The notes under the pieces are model-generated. The model made no database searches. It was not told where the DNA came from and saw nothing but the letters and a program-made list of their open reading frames with translations. A stretch of 64,000 nucleotides of DNA from Streptomyces albireticuli (GTDB lineage: Bacteria; Actinomycetota; Actinomycetes; Streptomycetales; Streptomycetaceae). Each line of letters opens with the position of its first letter. The stretch's first letter is position 1. Below, piece by piece: positions 1 to 11,218 of this stretch. The stretch lies in the NCBI RefSeq assembly GCF_002192455.1, contig NZ_CP021744.1:2448001-2512000 (forward strand), read 5' to 3'. A program made the translations under genes and the position numbers.

Positions 1-411
1 CCGCGCCACGGCAGGCGCACATCTCAACAGTAGGCCGCAGAAGGCTACGACGGGCAGCGATCGGCAGCGGTTGCCCGATTGGGATACGGCCTCTTGTAGC
101 CATCTGGTAGGCGCTGTAGGGGTAATGCCCACTGACTATGCGGGCATTACTCCGGCGGGGTGGCGACCTGGGTTCGAGTGGCGCCGGCGGGCCGGGCCGG
201 TGCGGGGGCTGCGGGGGAGCCGGGAGGGGACGAGGGGGCGCCCCGGCGGGGAGCTCCCCCGAAGGAGCTCACCGCGCCCATCCCCCGCGAGCCCCGGACC
301 TCCCCCGTTCTCCCCCGCTCTCTCCCGTTCTCCCGCGCCCCCTTCGCCCGTCCGGGTCCCGCGGGGGTCGCCGGAAGGGCCCGGCGCCTCCCCCGCCGCG
401 CGCCGCTCACC
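1..411. other. Non-coding left edge upstream of the ligA 3' end
   Basis: I see no convincing gene here. Bases 1-160 are visibly richer in A/T than the rest and carry a perfect 9-base inverted repeat (GTAATGCCC at 122-130 and GGGCATTAC at 142-150, 11-base spacer). Bases 180-410 are strongly strand-biased: G-rich first, then C-rich runs. The long apparent reading frames across this stretch continue antisense through ligA and look like high-GC shadows. No T-tract follows the repeat, so it is not an obvious intrinsic terminator. Confidence 0.5.
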
Positions 412-3698
<3,287 letters not shown>

Positions 3699-3743
3699 CC
3701 AGGAAGAGTACGAGACGACGGCCCCGCTCTCCCTCCCACGGCC

Positions 3744-4433
3744 TCAGCGGCCGGGGCGGACCGTCAGGTCGTTGATCTCCGCGTCGCGCGGCAGGTCGAG
3801 CGAGAGCAGGATGGTCTTCGCGACCGACTCCGGGTCGATCCACTTCGAGGCGTCGTACTCCTTGCCCTCCTGCTGGTGCACCTTCTCCTGCATCGCCGTG
3901 GCCGTGCGGCCCGGGTAGACGCTGGTGACGCGGACGCCGTTCTCGTGCTCCTCGGCGCGCAGCGAGTCCGCGACGGCCTTCAGGCCGTGCTTGCTGGCCG
4001 CGTAGACACCCCAGTTGGCGTGGGCGTGCATGCCGGCGCCGGAGTTGACGAAGACGACGTGCCCGTGGGCGACCCGCAGCTGCGGCAGGAAGAGGCGCGT
4101 CAGCTCGGCGGGGGCGATGAGGTTGGCCGCGAGCGTGTGGTTCCAGGCGCGGGTGGACAGCTCGCCGATCTGGCCGAGGTCGCACACGCCCGCGATGTGC
4201 AGCAGCGAGTCGACGTGGTCGGGCAGGGTCTGCTGGGCGAGGGCCCAGGCGATCCGGTCGGGGTTGCCGAGGTCGGCGACGAGCGTACGGGCACCGGGGA
4301 ACCGCGCGGCGAGCTCCTTGGCCCGGCCGGCGTCCCGCGCGAAGAGGTACAGCTCGTCGCCGCGCGCGAGCAGGTGGTTCGCGACGGCCTCGCCGATGCC
4401 CGAGCCGGCGCCGGTGATCAGGTGTGTTGCCAT
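3744..4433 (-). CDS. Short-chain dehydrogenase/reductase (SDR)
   Basis: This 229-residue classical SDR uses NAD(P)(H) on an unknown substrate. The Rossmann glycine motif TGAGSGIG is near residues 7-14, followed by an acidic DL at the second beta strand, the catalytic Ser in VFVNSGAG, and the YxxxK pair in VYAASKHGLK. The start is the ATG at 4433. The frame runs upstream across the next gene without a stop, but that extension is Arg/Pro-rich shadow sequence. It sits 14 bases downstream of the LOG-type gene on the same strand, so the two are likely cotranscribed. The substrate cannot be read from sequence. Confidence 0.9.
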   Translation of the reverse strand: MATHLITGAGSGIGEAVANHLLARGDELYLFARDAGRAKELAARFPGARTLVADLGNPDRIAWALAQQTLPDHVDSLLHIAGVCDLGQIGELSTRAWNHTLAANLIAPAELTRLFLPQLRVAHGHVVFVNSGAGMHAHANWGVYAASKHGLKAVADSLRAEEHENGVRVTSVYPGRTATAMQEKVHQQEGKEYDASKWIDPESVAKTILLSLDLPRDAEINDLTVRPGR

Positions 4434-4447
4434 ACCCCCACCATGCC

Positions 4448-4987
4448 CTACCGCACTCCGGCCGACTCCTCCAGGTAGGCCAGCGCGCCCACCCCGTCCT
4501 CGGCGAAGAACACCAGGTCGGTGAGGGGAAGCGGCAGGAAGCCCTCGGCCTCCATGCGCTGGAACTGCTGCTTGAGCCCGTCGTAGAAGCCCGCCGTGTT
4601 CAGCAGGACCACGGGCTTGCCGTGCATGCCGTGCTTCTTCAGCTCCAGGATCTCCGTCGCCTCGTCCAGCGTGCCCGTGCCGCCGACCATGATGACGACG
4701 GCGTCGCCGCGCGCGAGCAACCGCGCCTTGCGCTCGGCGAGATCCCTGGTGATCACCATCTCGTCGGCGCCCTTCCGGGCCTTCGCCGCGAGGAACTCGA
4801 CCGACACCCCGACCAGCCGGCCGCCGCCGTCCTGCACGCCGTCGGCCATCACCTTCATCAGCCCGGACTCGGAACCTCCCCAGACCATGGTGTGCCCGCC
4901 CCGGCCGATGAGCGCGGCGAACTCGCGGGCGGGGGTGGTGTAACGGTCGTCGAGGTCGGCGGCGGAGCAGAAGACGGTGATGTTCAT
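4448..4987 (-). CDS. LOG-family (TIGR00730-like) Rossmann-fold protein
   Basis: This 179-residue protein belongs to the 'lysine decarboxylase-like' LOG family, many of whose members are phosphoribohydrolases that release free cytokinin bases from nucleoside monophosphates. The conserved segments are VFCSA at the start, MVWGGSESGLMKVMADG, and a version of the PGGxGTxxE signature that reads VGGTGTLDE, with Val in place of the usual first Pro. The ATG at 4987 (MNITVFCS) fits the family start; upstream in-frame codons to 5146 do not look like the family. It leads a two-gene unit with the SDR. The physiological role is unknown. Confidence 0.85.
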   Translation of the reverse strand: MNITVFCSAADLDDRYTTPAREFAALIGRGGHTMVWGGSESGLMKVMADGVQDGGGRLVGVSVEFLAAKARKGADEMVITRDLAERKARLLARGDAVVIMVGGTGTLDEATEILELKKHGMHGKPVVLLNTAGFYDGLKQQFQRMEAEGFLPLPLTDLVFFAEDGVGALAYLEESAGVR

Positions 4988-5188
4988 ACGGGCCACCGTA
5001 CGCCGTCGGACCCACCGCCCCCATCTGGCCTGATTTGGGTGTTCTGCTGTCAGGGTTAGGGCCCCGTTCGGTTGCGGGTTCGTCACAGACAGCGGCCTGG
5101 TTTGGCGGCTTGTAAAGCCGTTGTTAGCCTGACGTGCGCTCGTCAAGCGAGCATGAATTCAAGCCACTTCTCGGGGGAGTTCTTCAGC

Positions 5189-5800
5189 GTGAAGCTTCGT
5201 CATGTCCGCGCCGCCGCGGTATTCGCCATTGCAGTAGTCGCTCTCACCGGTGCGCGCGGCAGCCACGGCGGCAGCTGCGGCGGCGGTGGTTCCAGCCACA
5301 GCAGCAGCTCGTCCTCCTCCGGCGGCAGCACGTCCGGGGGCACCAGCGGTGACAGCACCGGCGGCACCTTCGGCGGCTCGACCACGAGCGGCGGCACGAC
5401 GAGCTCGGGCACGACCAGCGGCACAACCTCCGGCACCACCGGTGACTCCACGACCTCCGGCGGCTCCTCCACGCTGGGCTCGTCCGGCGGCAGCCGCAAC
5501 AGCGCGATGCGGGACATCAAGATCGTCGACTGCGCGTACACCGACCGCCTCGGCATCACGGCGAAGCTGAGCGCCACCAACAGCAGCTCGACGACGACCT
5601 ACGACTACCGCCTCACGGTGAAGTTCACCGGCCCGGACGGCGCGCTCCTGTCCACCCGCAACCCGTCGATCATGTGGGTCGGCCCGGGCAAGACCAGCAA
5701 CCTCGACGTGTCGACCCCGTACGTCCCCAAGCCGGGCGGCCCGACCAGCGGCGGCAAGTGCGAGGTCACGAACGTCACCCGGACCGTCAACGGGCGCTGA
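5189..5800 (+). CDS. Secreted Ser/Gly/Thr-rich low-complexity protein with C-terminal folded domain
   Basis: This is a 203-residue protein of unknown function. The GTG at 5189 follows GGGGGAG at about 5174 and gives a typical signal peptide (KLRHVRAAAVFAIAVVALTG). Next comes a ~75-residue linker made almost only of Ser, Gly and Thr, then a ~90-residue C-terminal domain with two Cys (VDCAY and GGKCEV) that could pair. The domain has an alternating beta-like pattern (TTYDYRLTVKF, NPSIMWVGPG), reminiscent of FxLYD-type or CARDB-like extracellular modules. That is inference only. A strong hairpin follows the stop. An upstream ATG at 5153 is possible but would place charged residues before the signal core. 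Confidence 0.75.
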   Translation: MKLRHVRAAAVFAIAVVALTGARGSHGGSCGGGGSSHSSSSSSSGGSTSGGTSGDSTGGTFGGSTTSGGTTSSGTTSGTTSGTTGDSTTSGGSSTLGSSGGSRNSAMRDIKIVDCAYTDRLGITAKLSATNSSSTTTYDYRLTVKFTGPDGALLSTRNPSIMWVGPGKTSNLDVSTPYVPKPGGPTSGGKCEVTNVTRTVNGR

Positions 5801-5835
5801 CGACCGCGCCGCGCGCCACGCGCCCCGAGAGACGA

Positions 5836-5868
5836 CGCACCCGCCGGGCAGGCCGCCCGGCGGGTGCG
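5836..5868. terminator. Bidirectional intrinsic-type hairpin
   Basis: A perfect 14-base inverted repeat (CGCACCCGCCGGGC at 5836-5849, mirrored at 5855-5868) with a 5-base loop lies between the convergent secreted-protein gene (+) and the DUF45 peptidase gene (-). There is no T-tract, which is normal for Streptomyces terminators. Confidence 0.75.
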
Positions 5869-5916
5869 GTGCGTCCGGGGCGGCCCGCCGACGGACGAGC
5901 GGGGGGAATGTGCCGC

Positions 5917-6651
5917 TCAGCGGGCAGCACCCCGCCAGAGGAGCGGTTCCACCTCCGCGAACCACCGCTCACGCCGGTCGGCGTCCGGGAGGGCAAGGCG
6001 CACCTGCCGACGGAATGCCGCGCCATGGCCGGGCACCCGCAGGTGGCAGAGCTCATGGATGAGGACCAGGTCCACGAGGGCGGGCGGGAGCTGCATCACC
6101 GCCCAGTGCACCAGGATCACCCCGTCCGGGCCGAGAGCACCCCACCGGTGGCCGAGATCGCGCGTCATCACCGCCTTCGGCGCCACTCCGACCCGCAGCG
6201 CGAGCGGCGGCATGCGCGCCGCCAGCCAGCGGTCCCCGAGACCGCTGTACCAGGCTGCGAGCCGCTGGGCGCCGACATCGGCTGTGGCAGGGTCGGGCAG
6301 CTCAAGCCAGCCCTGATAGAGCCGGACCTTACGAGCCTGCGCACCACAGACCAGCTTCAGCCGATGGTTGCGCCCGAGGTAGGGGAAACCGGTCCCACCG
6401 ACCAGTTCCTTGACCGGTTCCGCGGGACGGCGTAGCCGACGTCTGACCTCCTCGGCCAGACGTGGCAGCCTGGCCCGTACGGCGTCGGCCACGGCCCGCG
6501 GGTCGGCGTCCGCCGGCACGGCGAAGACCACCCCGCCGTCCGGTGAGATCTCGATGCCCAGCGTGCGCCGCCGCGGGCGGACAGCGACGCTCCACGTCCA
6601 CTCCCCGGGTACGGGGAGTGACGCGATCGCCTGCTGGACCGAAGTACTCAC
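5917..6651 (-). CDS. YgjP/DUF45-type M48-like zinc metallopeptidase
   Basis: This 244-residue protein carries the gluzincin motif HELCH followed by a third His (HELCHLRVPGHGAAF near residues 190-205), the pattern of the DUF45/YgjP family related to SprT and wss peptidases. The N-terminal half has the DUF45 beta-rich region (RRTLGIEISPDGG...). The GTG start at 6651 has AGGA 7 bases upstream. It is the last gene of the restriction locus, 42 bases downstream of hsdR. Genes of this family are repeatedly found beside hsdR in other bacteria, so an accessory role such as trimming or turnover of the restriction subunit is a reasonable inference, though not shown. Confidence 0.88.
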   Translation of the reverse strand: MSTSVQQAIASLPVPGEWTWSVAVRPRRRTLGIEISPDGGVVFAVPADADPRAVADAVRARLPRLAEEVRRRLRRPAEPVKELVGGTGFPYLGRNHRLKLVCGAQARKVRLYQGWLELPDPATADVGAQRLAAWYSGLGDRWLAARMPPLALRVGVAPKAVMTRDLGHRWGALGPDGVILVHWAVMQLPPALVDLVLIHELCHLRVPGHGAAFRRQVRLALPDADRRERWFAEVEPLLWRGAAR

Positions 6652-6663
6652 CGGTCATTCCTA

Positions 6664-6688
6664 GCACCCGGGTACGACACCCGGGTGC
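6664..6688 (-). terminator. Hairpin in the hsdR - peptidase gap
   Basis: A perfect 10-base inverted repeat (GCACCCGGGT at 6664-6673, ACCCGGGTGC at 6679-6688, loop ACGAC) fills most of the 42-base gap after the hsdR stop and ends just before the AGGA ribosome-binding site of the peptidase gene. It could be a terminator, an mRNA-stabilising structure, or an attenuator that lowers expression of the last gene. Confidence 0.5.
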
Positions 6689-6693
6689 CAGGC

Positions 6694-9600
6694 TCAGCGG
6701 CCTGTCTGCCGGCCGTATCGCACAAACTCCGGGTGCCGCTCCACCGCCAGCTCCACCAGGAGGCTCGACAGCGGACCAGTGTGATCCCAGTCCATTGCCA
6801 GCTGGTCCTCCAGATAGTTCCGCAGCTCCCGGCCCACCCGGGTCCGGGTGTCGCTCAGCCTGACGAAGTCGGGGGACCGCACCAGCCCGGCCATCTCCAC
6901 GGTGAGCTCACGGGCCGCCTGGATCAGGTCGACGCCCGGAGGGAGATCCGGCCCACCGGTCCGCTCGAACTCGGCACGGAGCAGCCCGTGGACCGGCTGT
7001 TCCGTCCAGGGGTCGAGGCCGGCGTCCCCACCCTCCCCTGCCCCGGCGGCGGTGACATCGCTCACCAGGTCGGCCATCTCGGCGGCCGCCCGCTCGAAGT
7101 CCTCACCCATCTGCCGGACGATCTCCTCCAGCCGGTCGCTGAACCTCTGGTACCGGGGACGGTCCGAGGCCAGGCTGGCGGTGATGCGCATCCGGAGCGA
7201 GCTGGTCATGTACGAGACCCTGGCCCGGGGATCCCGGTTGGCGTTGACGCGCTCCATGAAGTCCGAGTCGGTCAGTTCCACGGACGGAACCCGCTCGTGG
7301 ATCTCCGTCACCAGCAGATGCCGCGAGATCAGCTGCCGCACCTTCGCCCCGTAACGACGCGGGCTGAACTCGTCCCGGCCGTCCAGGTAGCGGCGCCGAG
7401 CCAGGTACTGCGTCTCGCCGAGGAGACGCGCGATGTCCTCGTAGGCAAGTGCGGTGGGCAGTGGCAGCACCGCGTTGAGGGCGGTCAGGAAGTCCCGTAC
7501 GAGTTCGTCGAACTCACCACGGAGGAGCGGGTCGGCGAGGGCCTCCAGCAGATCCTCGCGCCGGGCCTCGTCACTGAGGGAGGCGATGCCCTGTGCGCGC
7601 AGGAACGCGGTGACCTGGCGGTGCAGGTCGGTCAGCAGCGCTTCGGCGGCGGCGTCCGCCTGGAGCAGCATCCGGTCCCTGGTGGGCTGGGTGCCCTTGT
7701 GGTCCGGGTCCAGGTGGTCGAAGGACACGTCGTATCCATAGACCGCGCGCAGGTCGGCCTGGTCGTACTCAGCGAGGGACCGCGCGAGCTCGGGACCGAT
7801 GCCGATGTAGTCGACGACCTGGCCCCACTCCTTGTTGGTGTACGGGCGGTTGGTGCGGGCGATCGCCTGCAGCAGCCCGGCGCCGTAGAGCGGGCGGTCG
7901 AGGTACAGGGTCTGTTCGACCGGGGCGTCGAATCCGGTGAGCAGCATGGACTGGACGACGAGGAACGCGATCGGCTCGCCGTCTTCTTCCGCTCCATCCA
8001 TTTCTTCCGTACCAGCGTCCGGGGTCGTCGGTGCGTCTTGCTCCCAGGGGTCACCCGCCGAGTCTCCGTACACACCTGCCGCCGGCGCCCCGTGGGTCAC
8101 CGCCTCCCACGCCGGATCGACCGCCGCCGCGATGAGGGGGTCGCCCAGCCCTTGCTTGAAGCGCTCTATGTGGGTGTCCTGGCGGGTCTTCTGCGTCCAG
8201 GGCTGCCAGTCATCGGGGTCCTTGCGTTTGCCGGGCTGGGCCTTGGAGATCACAACGGCCGCGTCGATCGACGCGAGGACGTGCCGGTGGCCCAGCAGGA
8301 AGAGGAGCTCACGCTCCGCAGGGGTGGCGTTCTCCTCGGCCATGGGGTCATGCCTCAGATCGGCCTCGATCGCGTCCAGGTCTTCCAGCAGCCGGTCGCG
8401 GGCCTCGAGCAGGGCCACACGATAGTCGACCGCCGCACGCCGCGACACCGCGACCACCTGGGCGCCGAACCGGTCCGGAAGCCCCGTCCTCGCCCAGTGC
8501 CGCAGCATGTGATCGGCCTTCGCGGCTATGACGGCGGGCGCCTCCAGGACCTCCTTACGGCGGGCGAATTTCCGCAGCACCCGGCTCCGCTGTTCGGGGT
8601 CCTCAGGGACCTCTTCGTCGAACTTGGCGTCAAGCGCGGCCTTCTCGATCACTTCCAGGGGCACGTTGTGCGCTTCGTAGCGCACGGGGACGACCGCACC
8701 GTCCCGCTCCGCGTCGCGCAGGGTGTAGGTGTCGGCGAAGGAACCGAAGATCTCCTCAGTGGTCTTCCTGTCTCCGCTGAGGATCGGGGTGCCGGTGAAG
8801 CCGATGAAGATGGCGCTCGGCAGCATGGCACGCAGCCGCGTGTGCTGCCAGGTGGCATGCGACCGGTGGGCCTCGTCGATCAGCAGCACGATGTCGGAGC
8901 TGTCGTTCACCACCAGGTTGTGGACGTGGAGCTCCTCGCCCGGCCGGTGCCCGAGCGACTCCTCACGGCCGTCGTCGGCCGTGTCGTCCTTGCGCGCCTT
9001 CTGGATCATCACCAGGACGACGTCCGGGACGTCCACGGCCAGCTGCTTACGCGCGCCCGTGACCGTACGGGCACGGTGCACTGTCTCACCGGTGGCGGCG
9101 AGGCTCTCCCGGATCTGCTTCTCCAGGTCCAGCCGGTCGGTGACGACGACGACCTTCTGCCCGGACAGCTTCCGGTGGGTGCGCAGGTAGCGCACCAGGA
9201 ACGCCATGGTCAGGCTCTTGCCCGAACCCTGGGTGTGCCAGATGACGCCACCCCGGTGCCCGGGGTCCTCACCGGCGGCGAGAGCCTCACGCCGGTCGAG
9301 GATGTTGCGCGCGAGCACGTGCACGGCACGGAACTGCTGGTACCGGCCGACCACCTTCACCGTGCGGGAGCCCCGACCGGTCTCGGTGGTGAAATCCCGG
9401 ACCAGGGTGAGGAGGTGGGACGGCCGCAGTACGCCGGCGACGAGGATCTGCTGGGCGGTGAGTTCCCGGCCCTCGGGTACCCCGATCTCCTTCCGGACCC
9501 AGTCCTCCCCGGTGGGCACCACCGTGCGCCACGGTGCGAACCTGAACTCATCCTCACCGGAAGGTGCCACGGTGCGCCACGGCGCGAAGTGCTTCGGCTC

Positions 9601-10305
9601 GGCTGTGATCGTACCGATCTCGGCGTGGTCACGGTCGGTGGCCACAAGCACCTGCGCGAACCGCGTGAACTCGGCAACCGCGAACGGGGACTCGACGCCC
9701 GCGTAATCCAGCACCTGCCCGACCGCGCCGTCGAGCGCGCTCCGGCTGTCCCTCCCCTTGGTCACCGGCGCCTTGCACTCGATGATCACCCAGGGCAGAC
9801 CGTTGACGAACAGCACGATGTCCGGGGTCGCGGGCTCGCGCTTGCTTCGCTCCACCCGGAACTGGGAGACGGCGAGCAGGTCGTTCCCTACGGCGAAGTC
9901 GCCGTCCCAGTCGACCAGCCGGATGTACTCCGGATCGCCCTTCGTCCAGCCGGGGACGGTGCGAGCGTTGATCCCATCGCGCAGCATGCGGGTCACTTCG
10001 AGGTTCCCGGCCACGCCGTGCCCGGTCGGCCCCTGACCATGGACCCGTCCGTGGAGGAGGGCGAGCAGGTGGTCCAGCTGCGCGTCGGTGAGCCAGGTGC
10101 CGTGGCCGCTCGGGCCCGGGTTGATACGGGCCACGGCGGTGCGGAAGCGCTTCGCGTAGACCACTTCGGTGAAGTAAGCACGCTCGGAGTCGGCCGCGTG
10201 GTTGGCGGGAGCACCCGGCGAGGCACCTTGAAGGTGCTCCCAGCCCATCGCGACCAGCTGTTCGATCAGCGGTCGCTCGACCTTGTCATACTCCGGCTGC
10301 GCCAT
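6694..10305 (-). CDS. hsdR: Type I restriction endonuclease subunit R (HsdR)
   Basis: This 1203-residue motor and nuclease subunit cleaves unmodified DNA after ATP-driven translocation, in complex with HsdM and HsdS. The PD-(D/E)xK nuclease is near residues 135-180 (VDWDGDF, PDIV, ECK). The superfamily 2 helicase motifs follow: Walker A TQGSGKS at 358-364, DEAH at 477-480, FTGTPI, and the C-terminal RecA domain with RTNRPY. The ATG at 10305 (MAQPEYDK) is preferred over an upstream GTG in a low-complexity leader. Residues 240-268 hold a near-exact tandem duplication of FAPWRTV-P-GED between nuclease and helicase, which is unusual. In the usual hsd order R follows or precedes M and S directly; here R is separated from S by three unrelated genes. 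Confidence 0.97.
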   Translation of the reverse strand: MAQPEYDKVERPLIEQLVAMGWEHLQGASPGAPANHAADSERAYFTEVVYAKRFRTAVARINPGPSGHGTWLTDAQLDHLLALLHGRVHGQGPTGHGVAGNLEVTRMLRDGINARTVPGWTKGDPEYIRLVDWDGDFAVGNDLLAVSQFRVERSKREPATPDIVLFVNGLPWVIIECKAPVTKGRDSRSALDGAVGQVLDYAGVESPFAVAEFTRFAQVLVATDRDHAEIGTITAEPKHFAPWRTVAPSGEDEFRFAPWRTVVPTGEDWVRKEIGVPEGRELTAQQILVAGVLRPSHLLTLVRDFTTETGRGSRTVKVVGRYQQFRAVHVLARNILDRREALAAGEDPGHRGGVIWHTQGSGKSLTMAFLVRYLRTHRKLSGQKVVVVTDRLDLEKQIRESLAATGETVHRARTVTGARKQLAVDVPDVVLVMIQKARKDDTADDGREESLGHRPGEELHVHNLVVNDSSDIVLLIDEAHRSHATWQHTRLRAMLPSAIFIGFTGTPILSGDRKTTEEIFGSFADTYTLRDAERDGAVVPVRYEAHNVPLEVIEKAALDAKFDEEVPEDPEQRSRVLRKFARRKEVLEAPAVIAAKADHMLRHWARTGLPDRFGAQVVAVSRRAAVDYRVALLEARDRLLEDLDAIEADLRHDPMAEENATPAERELLFLLGHRHVLASIDAAVVISKAQPGKRKDPDDWQPWTQKTRQDTHIERFKQGLGDPLIAAAVDPAWEAVTHGAPAAGVYGDSAGDPWEQDAPTTPDAGTEEMDGAEEDGEPIAFLVVQSMLLTGFDAPVEQTLYLDRPLYGAGLLQAIARTNRPYTNKEWGQVVDYIGIGPELARSLAEYDQADLRAVYGYDVSFDHLDPDHKGTQPTRDRMLLQADAAAEALLTDLHRQVTAFLRAQGIASLSDEARREDLLEALADPLLRGEFDELVRDFLTALNAVLPLPTALAYEDIARLLGETQYLARRRYLDGRDEFSPRRYGAKVRQLISRHLLVTEIHERVPSVELTDSDFMERVNANRDPRARVSYMTSSLRMRITASLASDRPRYQRFSDRLEEIVRQMGEDFERAAAEMADLVSDVTAAGAGEGGDAGLDPWTEQPVHGLLRAEFERTGGPDLPPGVDLIQAARELTVEMAGLVRSPDFVRLSDTRTRVGRELRNYLEDQLAMDWDHTGPLSSLLVELAVERHPEFVRYGRQTGR
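9502..9588 (-). repeat. In-frame tandem duplication inside hsdR
   Basis: Two adjacent ~48-base direct repeats encode FAPWRTVAPSGED and FAPWRTVVPTGED (HsdR residues ~240-252 and ~256-268). They lie between the nuclease and helicase domains. The copies differ at several positions, so this is not a simple assembly collapse. Confidence 0.75.
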
Positions 10306-10414
10306 CACCGGTCTCCCCACCCATAGCTGTCCGGCCCCCGCCCGCACCCTCCAGGAGGGCGCAGAGGAACTTTACCTGCGGGTGAGAAGAGACCAGGGTG
10401 ACGGACGTACGGGG

Positions 10415-10933
10415 TTACCCTGCCATGGCTGTCGGCACCCCCGGCGGCGGCGCGGCGTCCAGGGACAGCTCGAACCAGATGGTCTTACCGGTGGGCGTCA
10501 GCAGGAGGTCGCCCAGGAGACAGCCACCCCACGCGTCGGCGACCCGGTCGAGAATCCGGAGCCCCCGGCCCCGGTGCGCGTCGGCGGCGGGCATGGGGAA
10601 CAACGCGTACACCGGGAACTTCGGGCTGACGTCGGAGACGCCGACCCTCAGCACGGGGTGCGTCCAGCGAAGGCAGACCGTGGCGGGACCCTTCGCGTAC
10701 CGGACGGAGTTGGTGGCGAGCTCCGAGGTCAACAGCACGGCGGACTCGATGAGTTCACCCAGGCCGTGCGCGTCGAGGATCGCCCGCAGGGTGATCCTCA
10801 CGATGCCGGGCCCACGGGGGTCGCGGGGGAGGGTGAGCTCGTACTGCCAGGGGTCGGTGAAGGGGATGGGGGTGGGTGTGGAGCGCGGCGGGTGGGAGTG
10901 GGGGGTCCGTTCCAGCAGCGGGTTCAGGTTCAC
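10415..10933 (-). CDS. ATP-binding (HATPase_c, anti-sigma-kinase-like) protein of the WhiJ/AbaA-type trio
   Basis: This 172-residue protein has the GHKL ATPase fold seen in RsbW/SpoIIAB-like proteins. The N-box is SELATNSVRYAKG (about residues 78-90), the G1 region is VGVSDVSP, and the G2 region is RGRGLRILDRVADAWG. The GTG at 10933 has GGAGG immediately upstream on the coding strand; frame upstream of it is Arg/Pro-rich. Proteins of this type lie beside HTH/DUF5753 and DUF397 genes across Streptomyces (abaA/whiJ-like clusters), where they are thought to modulate regulators. The next gene is divergent, separated by 285 bases with paired palindromes. hsdR starts 109 bases downstream on the same strand, so this gene could control or share expression with restriction. 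Confidence 0.85.
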   Translation of the reverse strand: MNLNPLLERTPHSHPPRSTPTPIPFTDPWQYELTLPRDPRGPGIVRITLRAILDAHGLGELIESAVLLTSELATNSVRYAKGPATVCLRWTHPVLRVGVSDVSPKFPVYALFPMPAADAHRGRGLRILDRVADAWGGCLLGDLLLTPTGKTIWFELSLDAAPPPGVPTAMAG

Positions 10934-11113
10934 GCGGGCACCTCCATGTGCGGCGGCGTGAGGGGTGGGTGTGTCGGATGCGGTGCGGCCACGCGTCCGG
11001 CGCCGGACGGTGTCGTTGCCGGTCCGAGCCGTACGGGTGGGTACGGGCGGACGGGTGCGCTTCCGCAGGCGGATGCCAGGCGAGTGGCTTGGGTCACACC
11101 GTAGGGCATTGCA

Positions 11114-11148
11114 ACTCACACGTGAGTCAACTTTCACGAATTAGTGAA
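11114..11148. promoter_or_regulatory. Paired operator-like palindromes in the divergent promoter region
   Basis: Two inverted repeats lie between the divergent ATPase-fold gene and the HTH gene: ACTCAC-AC-GTGAGT (11114-11127) and TTCAC-GAATTA-GTGAA (11133-11148). Their centres are 20 bases apart, about two helical turns, and both share a TCAC/GTGA core. Another CTCAC follows near 11159. The spacing suggests cooperative binding by a dimeric HTH protein, plausibly the adjacent WhiJ-type regulator acting on itself and on the ATPase gene. This is inference from sequence symmetry only. Confidence 0.55.
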
Positions 11149-11218
11149 CAACTGACGGACTCACTAGACCCGTTGCGCAGGCCACTGCCAGACTGTACGC
11201 GCGCACAAGAGAGGACCC

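Noticed and set aside
170..190. A tRNA 3' half (GGGTTCGAGT resembling a T-loop)
   Set aside because: There is no matching acceptor or anticodon stem on either side; the flanks do not pair.
3744..5024. Fusion of the SDR with an upstream 197-residue domain
   Set aside because: The upstream part is the shifted reading of the LOG gene, full of Arg/Gly/His, and the SDR has its own ATG at 4433.
6685..10326. A 1213-codon plus-strand frame mirroring hsdR
   Set aside because: It is the exact antisense of hsdR; such mirror frames are common at this GC content. No motif is visible.
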